From NCBI GenBank assembly GCA_002315495.1, contig DCGJ01000008.1, positions 1 to 34,972 of the forward strand: a stretch of DNA of 34,972 nucleotides, given 5' to 3'. This document shows, one piece after another, positions 23,313 to 30,366 of this stretch. The stretch's first letter is position 1. The number at the start of each line of letters is the position of its first letter. Source of the DNA: Lachnoclostridium sp. UBA1781. Its GTDB lineage: Bacteria; Bacillota; Clostridia; Lachnospirales; Lachnospiraceae. The translations under genes and the position numbers were made by a program. Under the pieces are notes generated by a model. It made no database searches. It was given only the letters and a program-made list of their open reading frames with translations, and was not told the DNA's origin.

Positions 23313-25088
23313 ATGAAGAGAGTTATTGCTTTTCTGAGCGTTTTGGTACTTGTCCTTTCAATGACGGGTATGGCAGCTGCTATTGATGTGGATGCTACCG
23401 ATGCTTGGGACTCCAGCTATCAAGCGACTCAATTTGCAGATCAGACTATTATCCCAGCTGACCTTTCTACTGTCGCAAGTGTTACAATTACCTATACTGT
23501 AACTCGTTCGAACTGGGGATGGGAAAATGGAGCTTTAATTGTTAACTGTCCAAAGGGATGGGTGCAATTTTCGTTTGATGGTGGTTCTGAACAGAAAGAT
23601 TTTTCTGCTGTAAAGGGCGAGGACGGAGTTTATACTTTAACAATTCCTTTGACTGCGTCTGTTTCGGTTACACAGGATAATGTCACTAGTGATGTCACAA
23701 TGAAGGAGGCACTTGAAAGTACCCATGATGCATGGGGGCAATTCATGATTGCTTATTATTACATCGATGATAATAACTCGGCTGCTGACAAACTAACAGT
23801 TAGTAGTATTACCTTTGATTGTGCTCATAACAATACCGAGAAAGATTCTAGCACTGCTGTCGCTGCTACTTGCATCTCTTATGGAAGAACCGCTGATTTG
23901 GTTTGTTCCGACTGTGGTCAAATTGTAGAAGAAGGCGAAGAAATAACTTTACTTGCTGCTCATACAGAGGAGACTATCCCGGTTGTTGAGCCGACTTGTA
24001 CAAAACCAGGAAGTTCATCAGGTTCCAAGTGTTCCGTATGTGGTGTAATGATTGCTGAGCCTGACACTGTTTTGGCTCTTGGCCATGCTTATGATGAAAC
24101 GACGCATCGTTGCACCAGATGTGATGCCTTGGATCCTGCTTGTTGTGAACACGAGGCTTCTTCTCTTGATGAGGAGACTGTAAAGGAAGCAACCTGTACC
24201 GAGGCTGGTTACAGCGGTGACGTTGTATGTGACGAATGCGGTGAGATTCAGGAAGAGGGTGAAGTTATTCCTGCTCTTGGTCATACCGAGGAAACCATTG
24301 CTGCAGTAGCAGCAACCTGTACGAAGGCTGGTTCTACCGAAGGCAAGAAGTGTTCCGTTTGTGACAAGGTGCTCGTTGAAGTGAAGGAAGTTGCTGCAAC
24401 CGGTCATTCCTTTGGTGATTATGTTGTTACCAAGGAAGCTACCGTTGATGCTGCCGGTGAAAAGACTGCTACTTGCTCCGTATGTGGTGAGAAGGATGTG
24501 AAGTCCATTGACAAGCTTCCTGCTCCGGAAACTGAGGGAACTGCAGAAGAGAGCAAGGAACCGACTTCTTCTGAAACCGAGTCTAAGGGCGACAAGTTGA
24601 TTGCTTCTCAGAAGCCTACAGGTGGTGCTGATATCACTGTTTTCGATGGTGTTGATCTCTCTGATAAGGATATCTATATTGTACTTACTATTGAAACTAC
24701 CGAATCCGGTAAGGAAGGTTGGGGCGCAGGCGCTATCGCTTCCAAGCAGGAAGGTTGGCCGGCCGTTTATGAGATTCAGGGTGGTGCTGAAGTAGGTACC
24801 AGAACGGTTACTCTTACCGGTCCGGAACTTCTTGAGATTCTCAAGGGTAAAACTCGTGACAAGGATCAGTATGGTCCTGCTTATGAAGCTGGTACCATCA
24901 ATTTTGAGTCCGGTGCAGTATACAATTCCTGGGGTTCTTACGCTACTCTTACGAAGATTGAAGTATACAAGAAGGGCGCAAAGGATGCTAATGCTAATAC
25001 CGCTGATTCCATGAACGTTGCAATTCTTGCTGTACTTGCAGTAATTGCTTGCGCAGGTGTTGCATTCGCTGCTAAGAAGCGTGCATAA
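23313..25088 (+). CDS. Secreted surface protein with CxxC-knuckle repeats and TAD-type C-terminal anchor
   Basis: 591 residues; AGGAGG (23297-23302) ten bases upstream fixes the start (an in-frame ATG at 23265 is not supported). Signal peptide (1-~22, MKRVIAFLSVLVLVLSMTGM). An N-terminal beta-rich domain (~30-185) contains SNWGWENGALI. A middle region (~190-405) has six CxxC knuckles (CSDC, CSVC, CTRC, CDEC, CSVC, CSVC) in repeats patterned EATCTEAGYSGDVVCDECG-EVIPALGH, known from clostridial surface proteins. After an acidic linker comes a second beta-rich domain (~435-560) with EGWGAGAIASKQEGWP, similar in pattern to the first and to the protein at 26610. The end is NTADSMNV, a hydrophobic span and AAKKRA, like a sortase-type signal with TAD for TG. 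Carbohydrate or metal binding is possible; no function is shown. Confidence 0.85.
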   Translation: MKRVIAFLSVLVLVLSMTGMAAAIDVDATDAWDSSYQATQFADQTIIPADLSTVASVTITYTVTRSNWGWENGALIVNCPKGWVQFSFDGGSEQKDFSAVKGEDGVYTLTIPLTASVSVTQDNVTSDVTMKEALESTHDAWGQFMIAYYYIDDNNSAADKLTVSSITFDCAHNNTEKDSSTAVAATCISYGRTADLVCSDCGQIVEEGEEITLLAAHTEETIPVVEPTCTKPGSSSGSKCSVCGVMIAEPDTVLALGHAYDETTHRCTRCDALDPACCEHEASSLDEETVKEATCTEAGYSGDVVCDECGEIQEEGEVIPALGHTEETIAAVAATCTKAGSTEGKKCSVCDKVLVEVKEVAATGHSFGDYVVTKEATVDAAGEKTATCSVCGEKDVKSIDKLPAPETEGTAEESKEPTSSETESKGDKLIASQKPTGGADITVFDGVDLSDKDIYIVLTIETTESGKEGWGAGAIASKQEGWPAVYEIQGGAEVGTRTVTLTGPELLEILKGKTRDKDQYGPAYEAGTINFESGAVYNSWGSYATLTKIEVYKKGAKDANANTADSMNVAILAVLAVIACAGVAFAAKKRA

Positions 25089-25108
25089 TTGAATTAGATT
25101 CTTTCTTT

Positions 25109-25138
25109 AGGGCTACGAGCAATCGTAGCCCTATTTTT
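25109..25138 (+). terminator. Terminator of the CxxC-repeat surface gene
   Basis: A perfect ten-pair stem AGGGCTACGA (25109-25118) with TCGTAGCCCT (25123-25132), loop GCAA, then ATTTTT. Confidence 0.93.
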
Positions 25139-25459
25139 GTCTCCATGGAGGCTTTTTAACTATTCGATGATAATTATTGCTCCTGCCTATAAAACCGGAA
25201 TGTAGGATGCTTTTGGGCATTTTGACGAAGGAATGCTGAAAGGGAGTGGATAGGGGATTGTTTGAGTTCTTGAAATATCGAAAAAAGTCAAAAATAAACA
25301 ATAGAATAGTATGATATCACAGATTAATTTTATCATGCCGGATAAGTCTTGTTTTACTATATTTTTCGGAGAGATAAGTGGGTTTGCGATAGAAGAGGAA
25401 AACAGTCATTTTGTTATTTTGCATACAAGAATATTGTATTATTTGTACAAAATAACTAC
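25139..25459. other. Intergenic region upstream of the second TAD-tail gene
   Basis: About 320 bases without a gene. The first 270 show nothing I recognise. Just before the promoter lie nested dyads: GTTATTTTG (25413-25421) with CAAAATAAC (25448-25456), ATACAA-GAATA-TTGTAT (25423-25439), and the palindrome TTTGTACAAA (25443-25452), which ends eight bases before the -35. These are candidate operator sites. Confidence 0.55.
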
Positions 25460-25488
25460 TTGTTTTTTTTTCTAATTTTTGGTATTAT
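25460..25488 (+). promoter_or_regulatory. Promoter of the second TAD-tail gene
   Basis: TTGTTT (25460-25465), 17-base spacer, TATTAT (25483-25488). The leader contains a small hairpin GAAGTGA (25495-25501)/TCACTTC (25513-25519) and an A7-T-A-T7-like tract just before AGGAGG. Confidence 0.72.
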
Positions 25489-25552
25489 AACCAAGAAGTG
25501 ATGAAATATACTTCACTTCCCAAAAAAATATTTTTTTAGGAGGACGAAAACT

Positions 25553-26263
25553 ATGAAAAAGTTTTCCGTATTGCTTGCACTTGTTTGTGCAATGGTACTT
25601 GTTCTCAGCTCCGTTAGCGCGGCGGATGTAAAGAAAGGTATTAGCCCTGATTCTAACTACGAGATCAAGAAGGGTGATATCGAGGGCGATAAGCTTGACC
25701 TTACCTTTACTTTCGATGAGACTTCTTGCTGGAACGATTGGTGCCCAATCGCTGTTAGAGTTACCAAGGATGGTTCTGATTACTACTATGTAATCGCTGG
25801 TAAGGAAGTAGGCTGGGGTGTATCCGTTGTGTACGAAGAGATTGATGGCGCTCTTGTAGGTTCCGCTATTAATCCTGATGGTGAGAACGACGATGATCTT
25901 CAGGGCGAGTGGATTAAGTGTGGTCTTGGTGAGTCCACCACGCTTAACCTTGATTTCAGTGATTGTTCCGATTGGTCTGTAAGAGTTCTTTGTATCGCTT
26001 GGTGTGCTGACAACTCTTGCACCGTTGAGGATCCGGATGGAACCAACAAGGATATGACCTATGGTGAGGATAACACTCCTACCGATCACGTATTCACTCT
26101 TAGCTACAGTGGTGCTGTTAATGAAGACATTGATGCTCCGGTTGCTCCTGCTACCGAAGCTCCTGCTAAGACTGCTGACGCTATGAACGTTATCATGATC
26201 GCTGGTGTTGCTGTAATCGCACTTGCTGGTGTTATTGTTGCAGCTAACAAGAAGAATGCTTAA
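25553..26263 (+). CDS. Secreted Cys-rich protein with TAD-type C-terminal anchor
   Basis: 236 residues, no family recognised. Signal peptide MKKFSVLLALVCAMVLVLSS with cleavage probably near SAAD (~23). The mature part (~24-195) is acidic and beta-rich, with many Trp and seven Cys (SCWNDWC, IKCG, SDCSDW, LCIAWCADNSC), an unusual number for an exported protein of a Gram-positive anaerobe. GKEVGWGVSV recalls the WG-rich segments of the two neighbouring secreted proteins, but similarity is otherwise weak. After APATEAPAK comes TADAMNV, a ~20-residue hydrophobic span and AANKKNA, almost identical to the end of the next gene even at DNA level. AGGAGG (25538-25543) lies nine bases upstream. GGT/GCT/AAG-rich codons and a good promoter suggest abundant expression. 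Likely a wall- or membrane-anchored surface protein. Confidence 0.82.
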   Translation: MKKFSVLLALVCAMVLVLSSVSAADVKKGISPDSNYEIKKGDIEGDKLDLTFTFDETSCWNDWCPIAVRVTKDGSDYYYVIAGKEVGWGVSVVYEEIDGALVGSAINPDGENDDDLQGEWIKCGLGESTTLNLDFSDCSDWSVRVLCIAWCADNSCTVEDPDGTNKDMTYGEDNTPTDHVFTLSYSGAVNEDIDAPVAPATEAPAKTADAMNVIMIAGVAVIALAGVIVAANKKNA

Positions 26264-26285
26264 TTCGCGATTCTAAAGTAAAATT

Positions 26286-26315
26286 ACCTGCTCGAGAAAT
26301 CGGGCAGGTTTTTTT
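26286..26315 (+). terminator. Terminator of the second TAD-tail gene
   Basis: ACCTGCTCGA (26286-26295) pairs with TCGGGCAGGT (26300-26309) around a GAAA loop, then T7. Confidence 0.95.
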
Positions 26316-26495
26316 GTGACTTTGTTAAGCATGGTATGAGAGGCGAAGAGGATTTTTTGAAAAAAGATCGGCAAAAACCCACCGTCTTTTCAAAATATAG
26401 CTACACTAGATATAGTGGTGGGGATAATAGAATGGTGGAATAATTAGAGATTGGTTATTTGATTTTGAATACAAAAATGAATAAAATATGGATAA

Positions 26496-26533
26496 TTGCA
26501 CAAAACTGAATAGCGTTTTTGTGCATAGTGCAC
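26496..26533 (+). promoter_or_regulatory. Candidate operator: overlapping GTGCA dyads
   Basis: TGCACAAAA (26497-26505) is an inverted repeat of TTTTGTGCA (26517-26525), and GTGCA-TAG-TGCAC (26521-26533) overlaps the second arm. The last half-site ends two bases before the -35. TTGYACAAAA is shared with the upstream region of the preceding gene (25444-25453). Confidence 0.55.
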
Positions 26534-26534
26534 A

Positions 26535-26563
26535 TTGTTAATATATATAACATTTAGTATAAT
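26535..26563 (+). promoter_or_regulatory. Promoter of the third TAD-tail gene
   Basis: TTGTTA (26535-26540), 17-base spacer, consensus TATAAT (26558-26563). Confidence 0.82.
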
Positions 26564-26609
26564 ATTGGTTGTGGTGATATCACAAAAAATCCTATAGGAG
26601 GAAAACAAA

Positions 26610-27155
26610 ATGAAAAAGTTTTTGGCTAGTGTTCTTGCACTTGTTTGCGTAATGGTAATGGTACTTAGCATTGCATGCGCAGAAGACATTACCCTTAGTG
26701 GTAGTGATGCAGGCAACTGTGTTGAAGGCATGGAGAAGATCTTCGATCTTTCCAAGGAAGGTTCTCTTACCCTCGTTGTTAAGATGACCGATGCTGAGCA
26801 CTATGGCTGGGGTCTTGGTAACTTCGGTGCTAACGTTGATGGCGCTTGGACTGATTCCAAGATTGCTGCTGGCGGTGAAATCGCTTGTGCAGATGAGAAC
26901 GAAGCAAAGTTCACCTACACCTTCAAGGAGATCGTAGAGTCCTTCGGTGTTACCGATGCAGCTTCTATCGCTGATCTTAAGTTCGGTACCTGGAACGGTG
27001 GCGTTATCGTTTCCATGTCCTACGAGTATGCTGGTGCTGCTCCTGTTGACGATTCCGCTAAGACTGCTGACGCTATGAACGTAGCTGTTGTTGCTGGTCT
27101 TGCTCTTATCGCTCTTGCAGGCGTTGTTGTAGTTGCTAACAAGAAGAACGCTTAA
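26610..27155 (+). CDS. Small secreted beta-rich protein with TAD-type C-terminal anchor
   Basis: 181 residues. Signal peptide MKKFLASVLALVCVMVMVLS (cleavage near ACA, ~24), close in sequence to that of the gene before. One domain (~25-150) follows, with FDLSKEGSLTLVVKMTDAEHYGWGLGNFGANVDG and DLKFGTWNGGVIVSMSYEY. It aligns by eye with the last domain of the 23313-25088 protein (VDLSDKDIYIVLTIE, EGWGAGAIA, YNSWGSYATLTKIEVY), so the two probably share a beta-sandwich, carbohydrate-binding-like fold; no family name is assigned. The end is AKTADAMNV, a hydrophobic span and VANKKNA. AGGAGG (26596-26601) lies eight bases upstream. Consensus promoter, strong terminator and GGT/GCT/AAG codon preference point to high expression as a single-gene unit. 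Confidence 0.84.
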   Translation: MKKFLASVLALVCVMVMVLSIACAEDITLSGSDAGNCVEGMEKIFDLSKEGSLTLVVKMTDAEHYGWGLGNFGANVDGAWTDSKIAAGGEIACADENEAKFTYTFKEIVESFGVTDAASIADLKFGTWNGGVIVSMSYEYAGAAPVDDSAKTADAMNVAVVAGLALIALAGVVVVANKKNA

Positions 27156-27191
27156 TTCGCGATTTTCAATCAGTAAACGAAGACAAAAGGA

Positions 27192-27227
27192 ATACCTGTC
27201 CCAAGGAATTGGGGCAGGTATTTTTTT
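27192..27227 (+). terminator. Terminator of the third TAD-tail gene
   Basis: A 13-pair stem (27192-27204 with 27209-27221, one G-U), loop GGAA, followed by seven T. Confidence 0.96.
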
Positions 27228-27300
27228 GTTCCATTTATATGAACTTCTTGAAGTGATTGAAATGGATATCTCACATAAAGATCCATGAGACTCCCAAAAC

Positions 27301-27329
27301 TTGCATGCAATTACGGAATGTGATACAAT
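27301..27329 (+). promoter_or_regulatory. Promoter of the PPIase lipoprotein gene
   Basis: TTGCAT (27301-27306), 17-base spacer, TACAAT (27324-27329), with TG at 27321-27322. The -35 is inside the perfect palindrome TTGCATGCAA (27301-27310), which could be an operator. Confidence 0.72.
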
Positions 27330-27393
27330 ACGATATCCCTTGAGATAGAAGATGAGGCATTGTACTACGGGCAAGGGGAGGAAAGGAATTCGT

Positions 27394-28584
27394 ATGAAAG
27401 ACATGTTGTGGGGTTGTCGACTACGAAAAAAAATGATTTTTAGAAGCATTTTGATGATGGTCTTGTTGGGAGTAACTGCTTGTGGAAAGAATCCAAATGA
27501 AAGCAAGGCACCGACAGTAGTGCCGAGCTCGGAAGCACCGGCTACAGAAAACCTGGACCCGGTGACAACGACGGGGGAGATACTTCCCGAGGGTAAGCTT
27601 GCACTGCTTGAGGGCAAGTTAATCATTGATGATTATTCTAAGATTTCTTATTCGTGGGAGTCGGAGATTAGTGAGGAGCAACTTACGGAACAGTTGGAAC
27701 TTTTGGCGGAACAGTATGTGTCCTTTGAATCTCTTGATGTTGATGCCGTAGAAGATGGGGACTGGCTTCGTGTTCATTTCACCTTCAAGGATGCTGAATC
27801 GGACGAAACTTTAGCCGAAGGGAAGGATTATTATCTGCAGGCTGGTGAGAATTGTGTTTTTGGCACAAACTGCGGAGAGGCGCTTGTGGGTGTGAATCTT
27901 TTGGAAGAACAGGAAATAACACTTACCGAGAATTACGAGGATTCTTCTGCAATCACTGAGGTTAGCGGGCATTCCGTAGTGCTTTCTATTACGATTGATG
28001 AAATCTGCGAGAAGACGACGCCGACGATTGATGATGGATTTATCGCAGAGCATTTTGAAGAGTACGATTCGGTAGAGGCTTATAAGCAGGCAATTCGGGA
28101 AGCATACGCGGAGAACGCAAAGGTGGAAGCAGAGAAGGTAGTGCGAGATTACGTCGCAGAAACCATTGTCGCCGGCGCACAGTGGAAGGGTGAGAAGCCG
28201 GATTCAGCTGCGCAGAAGCAGGTATTGTGGGAACGCTGTGTTAATGCAGCTGCCACGGAAGAAATCACCATTGCAGAATATGCAGAAAAGCATTACAGCA
28301 TGACTGAGGAAGAACTGTCCGCTTATCTGCTTCAGACAGCCGAAAAGCAGTTGACCGTCTATTATGCAATGCTTGGAATCGCGGAGCGGGAACAGGTTAG
28401 CATCTCGGATGAAGAGTATGCAGCATTGCTACCGGAATATCGTGAGGAGCATGGCGCATACAATGACCTATCCGACGAAAAGTATGAGCTCCTGATTGGC
28501 AAGGAAGAGATTCGAAACGGAATGCTCAGTGACAAGATGTATGAGCTTCTCCTGGCACAGATTCTGGAACGGGGAAAGCAGTAA
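27394..28584 (+). CDS. Lipoprotein with trigger-factor-like FKBP-type PPIase domain
   Basis: 396 residues. A type II signal peptide ends in the lipobox VTAC (C30), so it should be lipidated by Lgt and held on the outer face of the membrane. After a Pro/Thr/Glu linker and a helix-rich segment (~85-115), residues ~118-205 match the PPIase domain of trigger factor in order: EDGDWLRVHFTFKD, DYYLQAGENCVFGTNCGEALVG, ITLTENYEDSSAI and VVLSITIDEICE. A helical C-terminal part (TIDDGFIAEHFEEYDSVEAYKQAIREAY) resembles the trigger-factor/SurA-like chaperone region. Probable role: folding of exported proteins, in the way PrsA does elsewhere, but with a different PPIase class. The 27352 ATG lacks support; 27394 is preceded by GGGGAGGAAAGG. 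Its location beside three abundant secreted proteins is suggestive only. Confidence 0.84.
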   Translation: MKDMLWGCRLRKKMIFRSILMMVLLGVTACGKNPNESKAPTVVPSSEAPATENLDPVTTTGEILPEGKLALLEGKLIIDDYSKISYSWESEISEEQLTEQLELLAEQYVSFESLDVDAVEDGDWLRVHFTFKDAESDETLAEGKDYYLQAGENCVFGTNCGEALVGVNLLEEQEITLTENYEDSSAITEVSGHSVVLSITIDEICEKTTPTIDDGFIAEHFEEYDSVEAYKQAIREAYAENAKVEAEKVVRDYVAETIVAGAQWKGEKPDSAAQKQVLWERCVNAAATEEITIAEYAEKHYSMTEEELSAYLLQTAEKQLTVYYAMLGIAEREQVSISDEEYAALLPEYREEHGAYNDLSDEKYELLIGKEEIRNGMLSDKMYELLLAQILERGKQ

Positions 28585-28605
28585 CGAATAGAAAACAAAT
28601 CAGAA

Positions 28606-28649
28606 AACGGGGGTTGGAGACGTAATTGTTTCCGACTCCGTTTTTTTTT
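28606..28649 (+). terminator. Terminator of the PPIase lipoprotein gene
   Basis: AACGG and GTTGGA pair with TCCGAC and CCGTT across a small bulge, with a ~12-base loop, followed by nine T (28641-28649). Confidence 0.85.
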
Positions 28650-28677
28650 GTTGCGGTGTACACTTTACAAAAATAAC

Positions 28678-28696
28678 GGAAAATGCTTCATTTTCC
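28678..28696 (+). promoter_or_regulatory. Inverted repeat upstream of the Mrp/Mbh-type operon promoter
   Basis: A perfect dyad GGAAAATG (28678-28685) - CTT - CATTTTCC (28689-28696), ending 25 bases before the -35. The palindrome GTGTACAC (28656-28663) is also nearby. Candidate regulator site. Confidence 0.5.
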
Positions 28697-28721
28697 AAGG
28701 AATGTATGGTGAGTCTGCTCG

Positions 28722-28750
28722 TTGACAAATGCAGCATTTCGGTCTAATAT
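28722..28750 (+). promoter_or_regulatory. Promoter of the Mrp/Mbh-type operon
   Basis: Consensus TTGACA (28722-28727), 17-base spacer, TAATAT (28745-28750), 36 bases before the first gene. The best -35 in the window. Confidence 0.85.
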
Positions 28751-28785
28751 GTGTACGATTTTTGCTTGTTACGGAGGTAACAATT

Positions 28786-29340
28786 ATGGGTTTATTATTT
28801 CTGGCGCTGTGGATTATTCTAAATGGGCGCGTATCATGGGAGATTGTTCTGATCGGTCTCGTGATTATGGTGCCGGTTTATTGGTTTGCATGTCGATTCT
28901 TTGAGTGGAGCATCCAGAAGGAAATCAAGTATTTCAAGGTGTTCATCTGGTCGATTCGGTATGTATTCGTATTGCTTGTTGAAATCATCAAGGCCAATCT
29001 GCAGGTTATGAAATTGATTTTAAGTAATCGCGTGGAAGTGGAGCCGAAGGTAACCGAGTTCAACGTAAAACTCAAGGAGAACAGCTCCCGCGTGCTCCTC
29101 GCAAACTCTATTACACTGACACCGGGTACGATTACCGTGAAAATGGACGATGAGCATTATCTTGTGCACGGCCTGGACTGCGAACTGTTAGAGGGAATTG
29201 AGTCATCTGTGTTCGTGGAGCTTTTGGAAAAGCGTGAGATTGCGGACGAGAAGTTCATTTCGAAGAATACAAAAGCAGAGAATGCGAAAAAAAATCGTAC
29301 GAAGTCGAAGAATACGAAAGAAAAGAAGGAGAAGAAGTAA
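28786..29340 (+). CDS. MrpE/MbhA-type cation antiporter subunit
   Basis: 184 residues. GGAGG (28773-28777) eight bases upstream and family alignment fix the start; the ATG at 28729 lies inside the promoter. Two TM segments at the N-terminus (GLLFLALWIILNGRVSWEIVLIGLVIMVPVYWFA) and a third (~50-70, VFIWSIRYVFVLLVEIIKANLQV) are followed by the soluble MrpE domain: LLANSITLTPGTITVKMDDEHYLVHGLDCELLEG is the family signature. The last ~30 residues are a Lys-rich tail (NAKKNRTKSKNTKEKKEKK), not typical. As first gene of the operon it corresponds to MbhA in the Mbh layout. Confidence 0.93.
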   Translation: MGLLFLALWIILNGRVSWEIVLIGLVIMVPVYWFACRFFEWSIQKEIKYFKVFIWSIRYVFVLLVEIIKANLQVMKLILSNRVEVEPKVTEFNVKLKENSSRVLLANSITLTPGTITVKMDDEHYLVHGLDCELLEGIESSVFVELLEKREIADEKFISKNTKAENAKKNRTKSKNTKEKKEKK

Positions 29341-29343
29341 GGT

Positions 29344-29646
29344 ATGAATCTTGCAAATGCGTATCATGTTTTATATATCGCGGCCATTATTGTGCTGACG
29401 CTTCTGTTGTTCTTCTGTCTGATTCGTGCAATCAAGGGACCGGAAGTAACGGACCGAATCGTGGCAACCAATATGATGGGTACCATGATTATTATGATTA
29501 TTTGTGTGCTTGCACTGATGCTCGACGAGAGCTATCTGCTCGATGTAGCCTTAATCTATGCCATGATCAGCTTCCTTGCTGTGGTTGTTCTGACAAAGGT
29601 ATACACCGGTGTGTACAAGGAAAAGAAGCAGGGAGGGAAGAAGTGA
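29344..29646 (+). CDS. MrpF/MbhB-type antiporter subunit
   Basis: 100 residues with three TM helices. LLLFFCLIRAIKGPEVTDRIVATNMMGT is the MrpF signature, including the conserved Asp of DRIVA, and DVALIYAMISFLAVVVLTKVY closes the protein. It starts three bases after the mrpE-like gene; its stop overlaps the next start (TGATG), so translation is coupled. It forms the small-subunit membrane arm with the MrpG-like protein. Confidence 0.94.
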   Translation: MNLANAYHVLYIAAIIVLTLLLFFCLIRAIKGPEVTDRIVATNMMGTMIIMIICVLALMLDESYLLDVALIYAMISFLAVVVLTKVYTGVYKEKKQGGKK

Positions 29647-30053
29647 TGGAGATTTTTCGCTTTATTCTTGCCGCTCTTTTAATTGCCGGTGGATTGTTTG
29701 TTGCAATCGTTGCCTGTAAAGGCATGTTCAAATTCCGCTTCGTGCTGAATCGTATGCATGCAGCGGCTCTTTGTGATACCCTTTCCATCATGCTTGTCTT
29801 GATGGGCCTTGTAGTTGCCTGTGGCTTCAACCTGGTATCCCTTAAACTGTTTTTGATTATTGTATTTCTGTGGTTTGCAAGCCCGGTATCCAGCCATCTG
29901 CTGGCACTGCTCGAGGTTACGATTAATGAGCATTTGCACGAGCAGTGCGATATGACAGAGGCGAAGCGTCTTTGTAAGGAAAAGCAGGTAGACCTTTCCG
30001 AAGTAAAGAAGGACCTCGCCGAGGAGGAGAAGGAGGCAGCTAATGGCAAGTAA
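29646..30053 (+). CDS. MrpG/MbhC-type antiporter subunit
   Basis: 135 residues. Three TM helices; FKFRFVLNRMHAAALCDTLSIMLVLMGLVV is the MrpG signature (RMHAA...DTLS), and VFLWFASPVSSHLLALLE is the conserved third helix. A charged cytoplasmic C-terminus (~100-135) follows. A longer upstream frame from 29502 has no support; the start at 29646 overlaps the preceding stop. Confidence 0.93.
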   Translation: MEIFRFILAALLIAGGLFVAIVACKGMFKFRFVLNRMHAAALCDTLSIMLVLMGLVVACGFNLVSLKLFLIIVFLWFASPVSSHLLALLEVTINEHLHEQCDMTEAKRLCKEKQVDLSEVKKDLAEEEKEAANGK

Positions 30054-30366
30054 AATCATTATTCTGCTTCTGGTACTGTTCTTAATTATCTGTGCCATAG
30101 GCGTTAGTTTCACAAAGAACCTTTTGGTATCGGTTGTCATCTTCATGTCCTACAGCCTTGTTATGTCGGTCATCTGGATATTCCTGGAGTCTCCGGACCT
30201 TGCGATTACCGAAGCTGCAGTAGGCGCGGGTGTAACCAGTGTATTGTTCTTTGTTACCCTTCGTAAAATCGATGCCATGAAGGATCGTCCGGAGGAGTTA
30301 GAGGAGCAAAATGCTCTTTATCAATCCAATGAGGAGTTATCCGGAGAGGAGGCTTCCCATGAGTAA
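30043..30366 (+). CDS. MbhD-like subunit (equivalent of part of MrpA C-terminus)
   Basis: 107 residues with three TM helices. The segment SPDLAITEAAVGAGVTSVLFFVTLR (~50-74) is the hallmark of MbhD and of the corresponding part of MrpA. In a standard Mrp antiporter this is the C-terminal region of a large MrpA; here it is a separate small protein, as in membrane-bound hydrogenase complexes. It overlaps the preceding gene by 11 bases and has a GGAGG inside that gene. An acidic tail follows residue 78. Confidence 0.9.
   Translation: MASKIIILLLVLFLIICAIGVSFTKNLLVSVVIFMSYSLVMSVIWIFLESPDLAITEAAVGAGVTSVLFFVTLRKIDAMKDRPEELEEQNALYQSNEELSGEEASHE

Noticed and set aside
26592..27626. A 344-residue minus-strand frame across the third TAD gene and the start of the PPIase gene
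   Set aside because: It runs through a terminator and promoter region and is antisense to two well-supported genes; no Shine-Dalgarno.
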